Assembly: GCA_001642005.1 (NCBI GenBank)
Contig: LWCA01000131.1
Span: 1-49,055 of the forward strand
DNA from: Intoshia linei
Taxonomy: Eukaryota; Orthonectida; Rhopaluridae
Length of the DNA stretch: 49,055 bases
Direction: 5' to 3'
Every line of letters starts with the position of its first letter. Position 1 is the stretch's first letter. The position numbers were made by a program, and so were the translations under genes. Positions 12,670 through 24,768 of the stretch are shown in pieces. Under the pieces are notes generated by a model that ran no database searches, had not been told where the DNA came from, and saw only the letters and a program-made list of their open reading frames with translations.

Positions 12670-13748
12670 CCGACGACAGATATTCATGCACTTGCCGAAA
12701 TGAATGTTTATGAAAAAAGTTAACGAATAAATATTTTTAAAAAAAATTATAAATTGTGTTTTTTGTAATTTTTTAAAGTTTGGCTCTGGTATCTACTATC
12801 CATCTAATTTAAACTGGACAAATTTATATCAAATTTTGATAATTATCAAACGTTATAATTCAATTGATTTTTTATAACAATTTATATTATCAATCGTAAC
12901 AGAATTCCATGTTTAATATTCCATCAATTAATTTAATTTTTTAAAACATGTTGCATAATCAATATCTATAGTATGTATAATATAATATATATATAATTTA
13001 TTTTTAATATTTGTACACATTTTAATAAATGAGATGTAACTTGTATAAATCGTTATCTAATAAATAAATGAGTCAACTATTTCTTAAACTAGGTTTTGCC
13101 GAAAATTTTCAGATATACAGCGAAAGTGCTTGGAATTATTCCGAATTTTAATGTTTACGTTTTCCACAATCACACTAAAAATATTTAATTAAACATTTTT
13201 TATTGGATTCCGTTGGGCGATTTTTTTGAAATACGTTCGGACTATACTATTAATACCTGTTATTATATTACTATTTTATTTTGAATACAAAGTAATGTTA
13301 TTATCAGATTAATCAAAGTAAACATTTTAGGTTAAAAGTTTTATCGATTCCATTGAAACAAAATGTATTTTATAACGTTGATAATGTTATTGATCAAAGT
13401 GGTATTATATTTAAATTTAGATTATAATGTAATATTGATAATTAAAATTTCTAGAAAAAAGAAGAATGACTAAATTGCAGTATGTAAATAGTTACATTTG
13501 TTGAAATTACATTTTTTTCTTCATTCTTTATTTTGAGTAATATCTAGAAATGATAAGAAAAATGGAATTATATGCATGAACGTTATCCTTATTGGCTTTA
13601 GTGTTTGTAGTAATATTATAATTTTGTAGTTGTCTTAATTTAAAAAAAAAAAGCGTCCACATTTGCTAAAACTATCCACTGCTTATAAAGGCACGAAATA
13701 GTTGGATTACATATTGATATTAATGCAATTTAATTATTAACCTATAGA
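12670..13748. other. AT-rich stretch without a recognisable gene
   Basis: No exon supported. A loose inverted repeat spans about 13449-13551 (ATTTCTAGA at both ends). Confidence 0.4.
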
Positions 13749-14164
13749 TTGAAAGTATATTTTATGTGTCTGGATCAATACGTTTGTATATTCTCACACA
13801 AAATCAATCAATATATAACTACTACTTGAGAAGCTTTTTATCAACTATCGTTATTATTATGCTAGCTTGGTTGTTGTCTATGTGGTGCGTTATCTGTCAT
13901 ATCAAAAATATTATTGTTTTAATATACTTATTATTATCTAGGTTTGCATTGTATTTTCGTTAAAATTGAAGGAATCCATTAAATATTTAGTATCTTATTC
14001 GTTTTCTTTTTTCATCTTTTTCATTTAGGTTTTAGCTCTTTTATATTTCAGATATTTATACAAAATTGGAATTACATCTTATATACTACATTTTAATCTG
14101 ATTGATGAACAGTATATTGCTGATGATTACTATTCGACCATCGTAATTTATGTGTTTATTTTAT
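13749..14164 (+). CDS. Possible terminal exons of a membrane protein
   Basis: After an acceptor-like ..CCTATAG, a frame opens at about 13749 and runs through a strongly hydrophobic segment (STIVIIMLAWLLSMW) to 13963. A second open segment (14031-14166) follows another TTTAG and contains NLIDEQYIADDYYS. The first segment has a faint resemblance to the C-terminal transmembrane part of the ciliary protein TMEM231, from spacing of R, Y, W and F only. I could not fix splice sites or find upstream exons. Treat as a lead, not a gene call. Confidence 0.25.
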
Positions 14165-14172
14165 AGTATGGT

Positions 14173-14627
14173 CACTAGGGGTATTCCAAAATTTTATAAA
14201 TTAGGTCCAAATACTGATAAAGTTGCGTATGATATTTTTATAATAATCGTGAAAAGAAGAAAATTTTTATAGGAAGAGTTGCCATTTTAAAAATTTCATA
14301 CACAAATTAAAATATAACTTTATTTACTATAATATTATGATGTGATCCTGTAGTTATGTTTTGGGTGGTTTTGTGTTGATCATCATGTTTGGTTGTTCAC
14401 TTTCCATCTTTAAATTTAATTCTACCTCGTTTACTTATTATTTTATCCAAGTTTAAAGTTCTTATAATTTTTCATTGATAAAAATTTTCACTAAAAAGAC
14501 TCTTCCTCTAAAAATTTTAAAAAAACTATCTTCTTTTCACGATTATCAGAAAACAATCATACGCAACTGTATCAGTATTTGCTCCATAAAATTTCGAAAA
14601 AAAGTGTAAAAAATCACACCCCTAGTG
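14173..14627. mobile_element. MITE with ~110-bp terminal inverted repeats
   Basis: Left end CACTAGGGGTATTCC and right end (reversed) CACTAGGGGTGTGATT. The two arms stay parallel through AATACTGATA, AGTTGCGTATGAT, ATAATCGTGAAAAGAAGA and GAGGAAGAGT, giving a 455-bp fold-back element without an open frame. A clean target duplication was not identified. Confidence 0.8.
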
Positions 14628-15295
14628 GTCACTGACCATTGGTCAGCGAATGTTATTGAAAAGATGTATCCATGTTAAACAGAAGTATAAGTAGTTGAGA
14701 ATCTTAAGGTCACATTAAATTTTAAATAAATAACACTTTTTAAAATAAAACGGAGTTTCCCAACGTTTCACTCTTGCTAATCATGAAAATGTAAAAATAT
14801 TTTTACTGACTGCTAAAAGGTGGTAACTATATTAAATTTTAACTGGTATGAATGGTTTTCGTTGATGCGAAACAAAAATGACATTCTCCACTGATTGCAT
14901 TGGGTGGTTGGGAAACTGCTGTAAATACAGCTAGGATTTTGACTTAGATAGTTGGAACTTTCGATTACATAATTATATTTATATTTAATAAATATGACCA
15001 ATTATATTTGATCGGTGAAGTATGTTAAATATTGAAATATATTATGATTATGAATTGTATTTTAATTTTAGATTAAAGGATTTTTAAAAGGAAAATTCGT
15101 CATGTATTTTGTTGCAATAAATATTGCTGGAGATACCGTTATGACAGTGTGTTGTCGTGGCTACATTTTTAATCAAAATTTAGGTTGGTCAATCTGCTCT
15201 AATTCTAGTATTGAACGGAAAAAAGAATAACCTAACTATTCAAAATCTGCAGAGAAAACGTGTGTTTTTAACATTATTAATAATAATTTATTATA
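14628..15295. other. AT-rich stretch without a recognisable gene
   Basis: Nothing supported between the MITE and the Tc1-like element. Confidence 0.4.
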
Positions 15296-15505
15296 CACTG
15301 CGTTCCAAGTTATTATCCAAACATTAAAAACATTAATAATTTAAAAAGTAGTCACTTAATTCTATTAATTTTTTTATCATAATTTAATTATTCACCATAT
15401 AAAACGTTATTGTTACAAAAAAATTTATCACGTTTCCAAAAAAGCATTCTATTTAACATTTTATATTTTTGGGTAATTTTTAGTGTGCCAAATTATTATG
15501 CTAAT
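15296..15505 (+). repeat. Left IR/DR end of the Tc1-like element
   Basis: Outer direct repeat at 15296-15318 and inner direct repeat at about 15485-15505. It is parallel to the reversed right end, including AAAAAGTAGTCACTTAATTC. Confidence 0.85.
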
Positions 15506-15522
15506 CAAAATTTAGGATAATT

Positions 15523-16482
15523 ATGAGTAAATCAACATCACTTACTGTTGACGAAAAGGATAAAATCCTGAAAATGTTGTATAACGGAATATCGATAAAT
15601 GAAATAGCTTTAAATTTAAAACGCGATCATCGCACAATCTGTCGATATATAGAAAACCCTCCCAATAAGAGAAAAAGAAAGGCAAAGGGATCATTCAAAG
15701 GAGTATCTGTTAAGGATATATCCCATATTAAACTAGAAATGGTTCGAAAGCGTCTTAGCACTTCTCTAGATATATTTAAATCATCAGGATTAACTGATAT
15801 ACCCAAAACTACGAGATGCATAATATTAAAAACGATTGGTAAAGTCAGAGATGCTAAAGGTAAACCAGGTTTAACCAAACGACACCTGGAATTGCGACTA
15901 TCCTGAACTAAAAATTACATGAAGATAAATTTGTTAAATGTAATTTAGACTGATGAAACCAGAATATCTTTAGATGGGCCAGATTCGTGGAGTAAGGGTT
16001 GGCTAGTGAATAAAAGATCTCCACCAAACCGTTTAAGGCGGCATCAAGGGGGTGGGAGTATAATGATTTGGACAGGCATTGTGAAAGACACTATTATTGG
16101 ACCTTTCAAGTTAGATGATGGAGTCAAAATTAATTCGGAAACATACTGCGCGTTTTTAAAAAATACCGTTTTTTTGTAGATAAAAAAAAGAGGAAAAAGC
16201 TTTCTTAAAAATTTAATTTTTATGCATGATAATGCCCCAAGTCACGCATCGCCTCATACAAAAGAATATCTTTAATCAAATGGCTATGGATCAGAAAAAA
16301 TAATGTGTTAACCGCCAAATTCTTCCGATCTTGATTGTATTGAAAATCTATGATCCATAATTAAAAGAAAGAAATACAGTGGGAATAAACAATATCAATC
16401 AAAAAACGATATTTGGTATGCAATTTTGAAAGAAATCAAAACAATTGAAAACCTCACGAAATCCATGGATAAACGACTTTAG
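15523..16482 (+). pseudogene. Tc1/mariner transposase, DD37E spacing, killed by in-frame stops
   Basis: One reading frame from ATG 15523 carries the whole transposase. Residues 8-46 form the first helix-turn-helix, followed by a basic NKRKRKAKG patch (about 48-56) and a second DNA-binding helix region. Catalytic residues: D at codon 144 (xTDETR), D at codon 236 (MHDNAPSH) and E at codon 274 (LDCIENL), giving 37 residues between the second D and the E. Stops interrupt it at 15904 (TGA), 15946 (TAG), 16177 (TAG), 16273 (TAA), 16309 (TAA), 16351 (TGA) and 16480 (TAG), but there is no frameshift. Three stops sit where the family has tryptophan (WTDE, WPP, NLW). The first 127 codons remain open and could still make a DNA-binding fragment. 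Confidence 0.92.
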
Positions 16483-16637
16483 CTTATAATATTTAGGAAA
16501 AGGTATATTAATATATAAATGTTTAATTACATTTTTTTGCTTGAATTTGGTTTAAAATACAATGGATTATATTATTTAAATATTTAAATAAATTTATTTA
16601 TTCGTATTAACATTGAAATTATTGTTTCCAAATTCAT

Positions 16638-16835
16638 TTGCATAATAATTTGGCACATCAAGAATCACAAAATTTTCTTGAATCTTCGTGTATTTTTTTT
16701 TTTGGAATACATTACATTTTTCTTGGGACGTTAAAGTATTATTAGTTGAATATATAAATATGATAAAAAAATTAATAGAATTAAGTGACTACTTTTTAAA
16801 TTATTAATGTTTGCATAATAACTTGGAACGCAGTG
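16638..16835 (-). repeat. Right IR/DR end of the Tc1-like element
   Basis: Mirror of the left end. The outer repeat reads (reversed) GTTCCAAGTTATTATGCAAA and the inner GTGCCAAATTATTATGCAAA, so here the two binding-site copies are nearly the same word. Confidence 0.85.
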
Positions 16836-16837
16836 TA

Positions 16838-18154
16838 GTAAGTGATTGTGACAGAAAAATTTAATTAACAGATATTTTCATTTTCAGTCAATTTATCAAA
16901 AAAAATTGATTAAAATTCGAGTCTATCAAATAAGCTAGTATAAAGTTTCCAAATTTTTTTTATTTATAAATTTTAAAATTTCAACGTTATTAGTTTGTAT
17001 ATATTTCGCAATTAATGAAACGTTGGCGCACCCAATACTTAAAAATTTTTTTCAACACTTCAAATCGATTTGCCCCAAAAATTTGACAGGGTTTTGCTGA
17101 AATAGTCCCTTAAAAATCTTTAAACATTATTAACACTGCATGTTTTATAGTTCATATAGAGTAGTTGGAAAATAGAGAAATGCTAACAAATTTCAAATGT
17201 TAGCACACGCATAGTGTTAAAATGACTACAAAACGTTTGGTCCTTTTTTTGTTTTTATTTTATAAAATTTTAAAGTTAAAACTTATAAATTTATTTCATT
17301 AGTTTAGTTTTTCATGTGAAAACGATATGAAGTGTATACGTTGAAATTAATCACCTTGTATTCTTTATTAACGTAATAATAAATTTTTGAATCACTTAAA
17401 AAATCTAGTAACGCACCTAATTTTACCTTGCGGTGCACGGTTTATGTACTACTGACGTAGATTAACTACACTGCATGTACACTGTACACGTATTGAATTG
17501 TATATCAATACAACATAATTTAAATTTAGGTTTAAAAGTGTGATAATAAAATTAGTTGTTTACGTTTTAATTAAAATGTTACTATTTGTTTATATAACTA
17601 AATCTTAATCTGGCGCTATGTACTAAATAGATTTTTTCATTCTTGCATATTATACCAATAATTTTTTTTCCCCGGGAAATCACAATCACTGGTTGTACCC
17701 TGCAGAAACATATTTTTCATAATAAAAATCAAAAAAAGTTTTAAAAATTAAAATTGTTACCGCTAAAAAAAATATTCATAGAAAATAAGTGTAACCCAAT
17801 ATGAATTTATATAAATAAATTCATAACCGCATTTTTGTTTTCATTGTCAATTCAAGATAAATACTAGGATATTTTATTTATTAAAACGTAATAATTGATC
17901 ATTATTTGTTTTGAAAATATCAAAGTATAAAAATGGAAAATAAAATCAAACTCTATTCTAAAAGGGTGGAATTTATATCAAATACATTAGTAAGTACTTT
18001 AGTAAAATTATAATTTTATAATAATTTTATAATTATCCATTGAAAGAAAATATTTATTTTACACGATTAAATAATATTATACACTAAAATCGTAAATTAG
18101 GTTTGTATTTAATGAGATACCTAAAATTATTACATTTATTTAAAAACACTAAAA
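16838..18154. other. Gene-free stretch with a hAT tail
   Basis: No gene supported. At about 17669-17693 the motif CCCGGGAAATCACAATCACT matches the hAT end at 361-383 and, reversed, 22587-22606. A lone ATG frame at 17933 with a GTAAGT after 19 codons has no downstream partner. Confidence 0.4.
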
Positions 18155-21100
18155 TTACGTATCAATGGACTTCCAAATTTGCTGGAGAAGAGCTCTATCC
18201 AAGTGTCTCTTAATTCTATCTAATTCTAATATTTCAACTGACCATTTTTTTATATTTGTATCAATAGGTAATTCTTTCCATTTTAAATGAAAGGCTTTTA
18301 CTAAAATGAATATTTATTAATTTAAATTTAATATAATATTTATATTACATTACAGTAAGTGAAGAATTGATTTACATTATATACTCACACTATGTTAAAT
18401 ATTACGGCAATAATCTACTTTATCAACCATAAAAACAAAAAATGATTTCAACTGATTCTAGTGAACAAATTAATTTTATCAATTTACAATAACAAAGTTA
18501 ATGTCTAAAATTACAATTTGAGAATATTTCAACAGGATTTCCATTCCATGGCCAACCTTTAAATTGCCAAGCGGGACCTTGCACAAATACAGCTATAACA
18601 CGACTCCTATAACTTATTATTTATAATGTAAATATATATGTATAATACAATAATCTGGCAGTTAACTAATTATACTATATAACCCATTAACTATTTCATT
18701 AGAATTAGTTATTAATTAATTATTAGAAACAAATGCATTCAATTTTCTGAATACCTAATAGATTGAAACATCAAATTAAAAACTGATCTACCCAATTACT
18801 CAATATAATATTTTTAATATACATTTAAAAAAAAAAGAAATTTTTGTAGTTTCTCAGATTTTTATAATCAAAAAAATGTATAAAATCTTAAACAATAAAT
18901 CCTATCTTTAAAAATATAAAATAGACTATTATGAAAGTAACAAACCAATCATCTGGTTCAAGTTTATTCACATTATCGATAACTTTATATGGAAAAGTAG
19001 AGCTGGAAGATTTTCTGTTTATAATTATTTCATTGGGTCGATTAATATCTGTTTTCAAATTGTCGGCATATCTTGAAAAATAAAATTAACCAATTACTAA
19101 TTACATACACAAAAATATAAAATTACTTTAAATCCCCTAAAATGCTCTTACAGTTAAACATCGTAATGATGGAATTTGTTGAAGCTGGAATAACAATAAT
19201 TGGAGTTCGGGAAACTGAAAAACCAAATATTAATTTGAATAAATAAAAGTAATCATACCTTTCTTTTTGGCTACTGGTAGCACCACCTTCTCCACGTCAA
19301 ATCGAGATTTTGGTTTAACAGAAGAAAGCCCAGATGTTACGGATTTTAAAGTCATTCCAGAATATGTCAATTTAGTTTTTATTTTGAAACCCTCAGTTTC
19401 TATTAATGATTTTAGACATATCACAATACATTAAACCTTCATGAGTTTTTTGTTCATAGCGACTGTAGGACTGGTTGTTTGTTCTTTCAACAGACTAAAA
19501 GTGAATTAAAAAAAAGAACCACCATTAAAATATTGTTTAATACCTCGATAGTATTTGACTGTTTATTTTCTCTATTTTTAATACATTTTAAAATGTTAAA
19601 AACACTCGTTGTAAATTTCTAAAACATTAGGCCAAAGTTAATTCAAATAAAACAGATACATTTACCTTTTTACGACTTCTCAAAACTGTGTGTCTATTTT
19701 CATATATCCTTTCAAATGTTCTAATTTTATTAAAAATTTTAGAATGGTTTTCTATAAGAGACAGTGACTTTGAAGTAGTTAGAATGGTTTCAGGTTGACT
19801 AATTGTAGTGCGTTTTCTCGCCAATCTTTTTGCTTTTAATGCAGCAATTTTTCCAAGTGGAATAGATTGCGTCAAGGTTGATTCTCTACATTAAAAAATG
19901 GTCAAATACTTTAATTATAAATAGTATTATAATTATAAGATAAGTAAACAATTATTAAAACGATAGCACATGTAGTGGAAACTGTAATAAACAGTAAAAT
20001 CTAATAAAAAAATTTAATTGGGTTGGAAAATGACGTCGCGTAAAATCAATCAAAATCAATTCAGAAAGTGGATCAAATTATATAAAATGTTGTTGGCCCA
20101 ACATATCGTACATTTGATGGGCCTACTGCAACTTTAGCAAATTAATTTGATTACATGGATAGGATTGTTAGTCATTAAACAGATTTATAACAATAAAAAA
20201 ACACCTTCATATCTATTTTTTGTAAATTTAACACTTACTTCATAGAATTTTGTAAAACATTGGTATTATTTGAAGAGTCTATCATTGATTTCAATCTCTT
20301 CTTGGATACCTCGTCCTAAATTTAAAAAATAATACAATAACACTTGACAACTTCTTTTAAATACTCTTGAAAATGTACTTCTAATGTCAAGACTCACAAG
20401 TTAAATGATTAAATATTAGAAAAATCGTACGGAGCGTTAGAGCAGAATCATTCAAATGGGCCAATAGCCCTGTAATTTATAAAAAATTGAGTGAATTGAG
20501 ACAATATTGGGTCCACGAAACGATACTACTCTAAACGCGCGACAAAAATATAATACAGTAAATATAATATAAAATCACATTATCCAAATTTGAATTAGTC
20601 TCCACTTCAATAGATTCAGCTATAATACGTGAATGTAATTTCTATTTATCTACCAAAAGATGTATAAAATATTACATAAAACTGTTGTTTCAGCCAATTC
20701 AGCCGAAATATCAATATTAGCAGAAATATCGGTGATTCCATTAATGTATGATAGTAAATCACGTCGGTCTGGTCTACGGATCACAGAAATTGAAGCATTC
20801 TAAATTTTTATTTATTTAAAAAAAATACAAAAAAAATTTCGTAGCCGCTATAATATTTTAAAATAGAAAAAATTGCATCGCTATAAAATGTTTTTTACGG
20901 CTTCCAAGAAAATTTTAATAGCAACATTTGTACATTTAAGAAATTTTTTAACTGTATGTACTATTTCTTTTTATAATACATCTAAGTTCTAGGGTCTAAT
21001 GAGCGTGATATCAGAGCCGCACCTACCATGCTCGAGATAACCAAAAATAGATCTATACAATTTTGATCATCTTAACGTGTCTGGATTGACAGTTAAATTT

Positions 21101-24100
21101 AAATTTGACACACTTAAAATTAAATTTTAAATTCTCAATTTGGAAAAATTAGCCTCCATTTTGCAAAAATTTTGTCGACTCACCGAAGAGGATTTCGCAG
21201 TACGGCATGTTGGGTTACCGGTGTCATTCCTGTATCAAAAAATATGTATACATGACTATATTACAATTTATTTCAAAAATAATTGATACGTCATTTTATT
21301 AATTTTAAAATATTAAATATTAATCACCCATTAAATTTATAAATTTTCTGTAATAGTAAATCTATAGATCAGATCAAATCCAAAAAAACTAATAAATTTA
21401 TAATATATACAGGCTAATTCCTCGTTAATGAACTGAATTTTTCGGAAGTACAAAAATTTCGTTAAAATTTTAATTACTAGCATCATAATTATACTAAAGC
21501 TTTTCGGTCGAAATTAAAAGTTTTAAATACGTAAAACATTTTATATTCTTGTTTAATGATAATAATGGTTCAGTATTAATGAGAATATTTTTAAACTCAA
21601 CCATTTTTACAAAAAATCCACTTTTAGTAACCTTTAATAGAAAAATCAAATTTTACTAAACCTTAATGAAAAAACCCACTTTTACCAACCAATGAATGTA
21701 TATTACATTCTTCATATTATACTAAATTTACAAGTCAAATTTTGAACAATTTTTATTAAATTATGTATGACTTGTACAGACAATATTAGATAATTAAAAT
21801 AAGCCACGCTGGTAATTCTAGGCAATGTTATGTGAAAAAATGTGACAACACAATCAAATCGCTATCGAGTGAATCTATTGACTAACCATTACATTAAAGT
21901 TGATATTCAAGAACAAATTTCTAATACAAAAATTTCGAAAATTACACCAAAAACACAAAATGAAATAGACCATGTTTACTTTACTAGAAAAAACCGTTAG
22001 TAGAACTGGATTTTTCCCCTAAAGGTTAGTAAAATTGGTAAATTTTGATTTTTAGTAAAAATGGTTGGATTTAAGTAGACACCCATTATTAATTATATAA
22101 AATGCAAATATAGGTTAAGAGGAAATCAAAATCAAAATATTTTCATTTTTTCATTGTTTTAATGTAGTGGTTCTCGGTTAAAATAGTGTACGGGCCCCCT
22201 TTTCAAAATATTTATTTTTTTGGACCCCAATGACAACAAGAAATATAAATCATTGATGAAAAAATTAAAGGTTTTTCTCATAAGATTTGGTAAAATTTTA
22301 TTTTTCATTTTGGACTAGGAAGTTGTTGCTCATAAGATTTAGTAAAATCAAATTTTTCAAAATAATATTCGAAAAAGAGAATATTTCCTTTAAGCGTTGG
22401 TTAAGCGTAATAGTGTAGTTTTATTTTGGACTTGGAATAAGGTTTTTCTCATAAGATATGCAAAATCGTGTTTTTCAAAAAAATATTGGAAAAAGACGAT
22501 TTTTTATTGAGGGTTAGTAAAATCGAATTTTTCAAAATAATATTGGAAAAAAAGGATATTTTCCTTAAGCGTTGGTTAAGCGTAATTAGTGATTATGATT
22601 TCCCGGGAAAAATAAATTTAATTAATGAAATAACACGAATCTAGATTAAAATTTACAAATTTAATTAGAAAAAAATTTATTTATTTTAGATTGTTGAAAA
22701 AGTGTTTCAAAACACACATAATATTGATAGATTCGTTTTTGAAACGTGTTCTACATTTTGAAGCGAAATTAGAAGCAGTAGACAAATTTCTTTCATTTTG
22801 TGTTGACGTAGGCTGAAGGGTCATAAGGACTTCCTTTAATTTTAACAATCTTGATGATAACGTTCCAGTTCGTAATAAATCATAATATTTTTCAAAATAA
22901 TATTGGAAAAAGAAGATAATTCCCTCAAGCGTTAGTAATTTGTGGTTGGAATAAGAGGTTTTTAAATAAAGTATTGGAAAAATGATATTTTTCCATTAGG
23001 GGCTGAAAAATTAGATTTTTTATTTGTCGTTTGATAAAGTGGATTTTTTATATAAGATTTTATAAAATCGGATTTTTGAAAAGAATATCGGTGTAAGTCA
23101 ATTTTTCTATGAGTGCTTGAAATAGTATTTTTGATTAAATTTTATTAGTTGTGGGATTTTTGAAATGGTAAATTTAAAATATTATAATATAATCATATTT
23201 TCATAGTAATAATAAACATAAATCAAATATAGGTATGTCTCAATTTTTTTCGGGAAATCCCGGATTTTTGGCCCGGTACAATCACTAAACGTAATATTGT
23301 AGTTTTATTTTGGGCTCAGAATAAGAGGTTTTTCTTATAAGATTTAAAAAATCGTGTTTTTCATAAAAATATTGGAAAAACAGAAATTTCCATTAAGTGT
23401 TTGTTATTGGTTAAATTGTATTTGGTATTATTAAGTAAGGTTTCGTATGATCGGATTTTTCAAAAAGAAAAAAAATATTGGTACAAGTCAATTTTTCCCT
23501 GATGGCTAAAAATTGTATTTTTTATAAAATTTTATTAATGGTGGGATAAAATTGAGATTTTTTAAATAATAATACAGCAGTCGACTAGGCTTTGGGATAA
23601 TCAACATCTATAAACTCTGTATCAAATAATAATAATAAATAAAAGTTGATCAAAATTTTTTTACTATTTATTGGAATCTCACGAACACAGATATATAATT
23701 TTGAACTGCAGTCGGGAATTACTGTTTTAATGTATACATTGTTTGTTAAAAATTCCGAGGATTGACAAAAAAATGATATTTTTTTCAGGACCAATTATTA
23801 CGTTAACGAAGAATTAACCTGTATAATGTATCAATAAATCTGAAAAATTTACAGTAGCTGCCAAAACGTATGACGGGTGTGGTAGTTTGCTGTTTGCGAG
23901 TAAAAACATGATACTTCCAATGTTGTAAAAATCAGCAGGTATACCATCTTTCCCGGTTCTAAATAGAAAATTGGTGAAATTTAAAATGGTAGTTAAAACT
24001 ATTCTACATAATTAGATTTTAACATAAATTAAACCCCCATATTCGGTAGTTTGTTTTTGCATTTTTGTCAAATACGTCATCACTGAATTTTACAAAAGAG

Positions 24101-24162
24101 TTTTGCTCAATAATTGATTTTTTTGATAATGTATAACTTCTGATTAGCTTCAATACATCCAT
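18155..24162 (-). CDS. CDC73: Parafibromin/Cdc73, PAF1 complex subunit, 12 exons
   Basis: Exons (minus strand) 24162-24035, 23958-23853, 20799-20683, 20315-20239, 19885-19666, 19618-19544, 19494-19437, 19399-19259, 19214-19127, 19071-18946, 18606-18515 and 18300-18155 join in phase to 457 residues (human 531). Cdc73 is a nuclear subunit of the PAF1 complex, which travels with RNA polymerase II and supports elongation, histone modification and 3' processing. Landmarks in order: [68 protein letters not shown] with [21 protein letters not shown], and the C-terminal Ras-like domain with [16 protein letters not shown] and KRHLDRAL. Intron sizes run from 37 to 3053 nt; several (37, 44, 47, 49, 55) are very short. 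The acidic and linker middle is shortened and the final ~13 vertebrate residues are missing. Divergent from MRPL16. Confidence 0.97.
21595..22090. repeat. Further minisatellite units in CDC73 intron 2
   Basis: About 21595-21690 holds the unit on the reverse strand (TTTTACTAAACCTTAATG) and 22000-22090 on the forward strand. Between them nothing is recognised. Confidence 0.5.
22270..23570 (+). repeat. Degenerate minisatellite tract in CDC73 intron 2
   Basis: Repeated words such as TAAGATTTGGTAAAAT, AATTTTTCAAAAAAATATTG and GGTTGGTTAAGCGTAAT recur about every 30-60 bp with heavy divergence. The hAT fragment at 22587-22880 lies within the tract. A second hAT-like end (CGGGAAATCCCGGATTTTTG then CAATCACTA) lies at 23258-23288. 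Confidence 0.65.
22587..22880 (-). mobile_element. hAT transposase C-terminal fragment in CDC73 intron 2
   Basis: On the minus strand the frame runs from the flank at about 22880 to a stop at 22661 with [24 protein letters not shown] and [20 protein letters not shown], the hAT C-terminal dimerisation tail. It ends with the same terminal motif as the copy at 1-383 (CGGGAAATCATAATCACTA). The frame is intact here but the rest of the transposase is missing. It interrupts a minisatellite tract. Confidence 0.8.
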
Positions 24163-24768
24163 TGCTACTTTTGAGTGATAATTTTATCACTAAATAAACT
24201 ATATTTTATTTTAAATTTAGTGTGTTATCAATGGTAATATTATATACAATTTTATCGTACAATATAATTTTGATTGGGAAACGGACAACAGTAAAGAATT
24301 GTATATTATCCATGTACTTTAGCTGTATTAAAAAATAAATTTTGAAAAATTCTTAGATGTTTGAATTTATATATCAATGTGAAACTTTGAATTAAGTCTT
24401 AATTTAATTTTGAATAATGTATTCCAAATACCTAGTCTAAAACTTAGTGTAAAAAGGTGTCCATTGCAACGCATTAATCATACTTTATTATATTTTTATC
24501 AATTTAATTATTTCTTTTTTATTATCCAAAAATTTGATTAAAAGTTATAAATTTTTATGAATCGTATTTTGAGGTAATTTTTAATTCAATTTTGAACATT
24601 ATATGATTTTTATAAATGTACACTAAAATGACTTTCATATAAACTTTTTTACGTTAGTATTATTATTACGTTTATTAATTATTTAACATTTCTGAATGGT
24701 TAATGTTAGTCATTGATAGTTTGATTTTTGTCTATTTCCATTTATTTATAAAAAATTTAGATTTACAG
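24163..24768. other. CDC73-MRPL16 divergent intergenic region
   Basis: About 600 bp between the CDC73 start codon and the first MRPL16 exon I can place. It must hold both promoters and probably the unplaced first coding exon of MRPL16 (mitochondrial targeting sequence). No TATA or other element stands out in such AT-rich DNA. Confidence 0.4.

Larger units (their letters stand above)
15296..16835 (+). mobile_element. Complete Tc1/mariner element, IR/DR type
   Basis: 1540 bp flanked by TA (15294-15295 and 16836-16837). Each end is a ~200-bp inverted repeat that carries two copies of a direct repeat: outer CACTGCGTTCCAAGTTATTA at 15296 and the reverse at 16816-16835; inner GTGCCAAATTATTATGC at about 15487 and its reverse at about 16641-16656. 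The two repeats at each end lie about 180 bp apart, as in the IR/DR ends of Sleeping Beauty and Minos, where each repeat is a transposase binding site. A single transposase gene lies between them. Confidence 0.92.

Noticed and set aside
15523-16482. Reassigned stop codons as an explanation of the Tc1 stops
   Set aside because: All three stop codons occur in the frame and the genuine genes here (CDC73, MRPL16, M6PR) use TGG for Trp and ordinary stops.
17933-17990. ATG frame ending in a strong GTAAGT donor
   Set aside because: No downstream plus-strand exon before CDC73, and chance is likely in AT-rich DNA.
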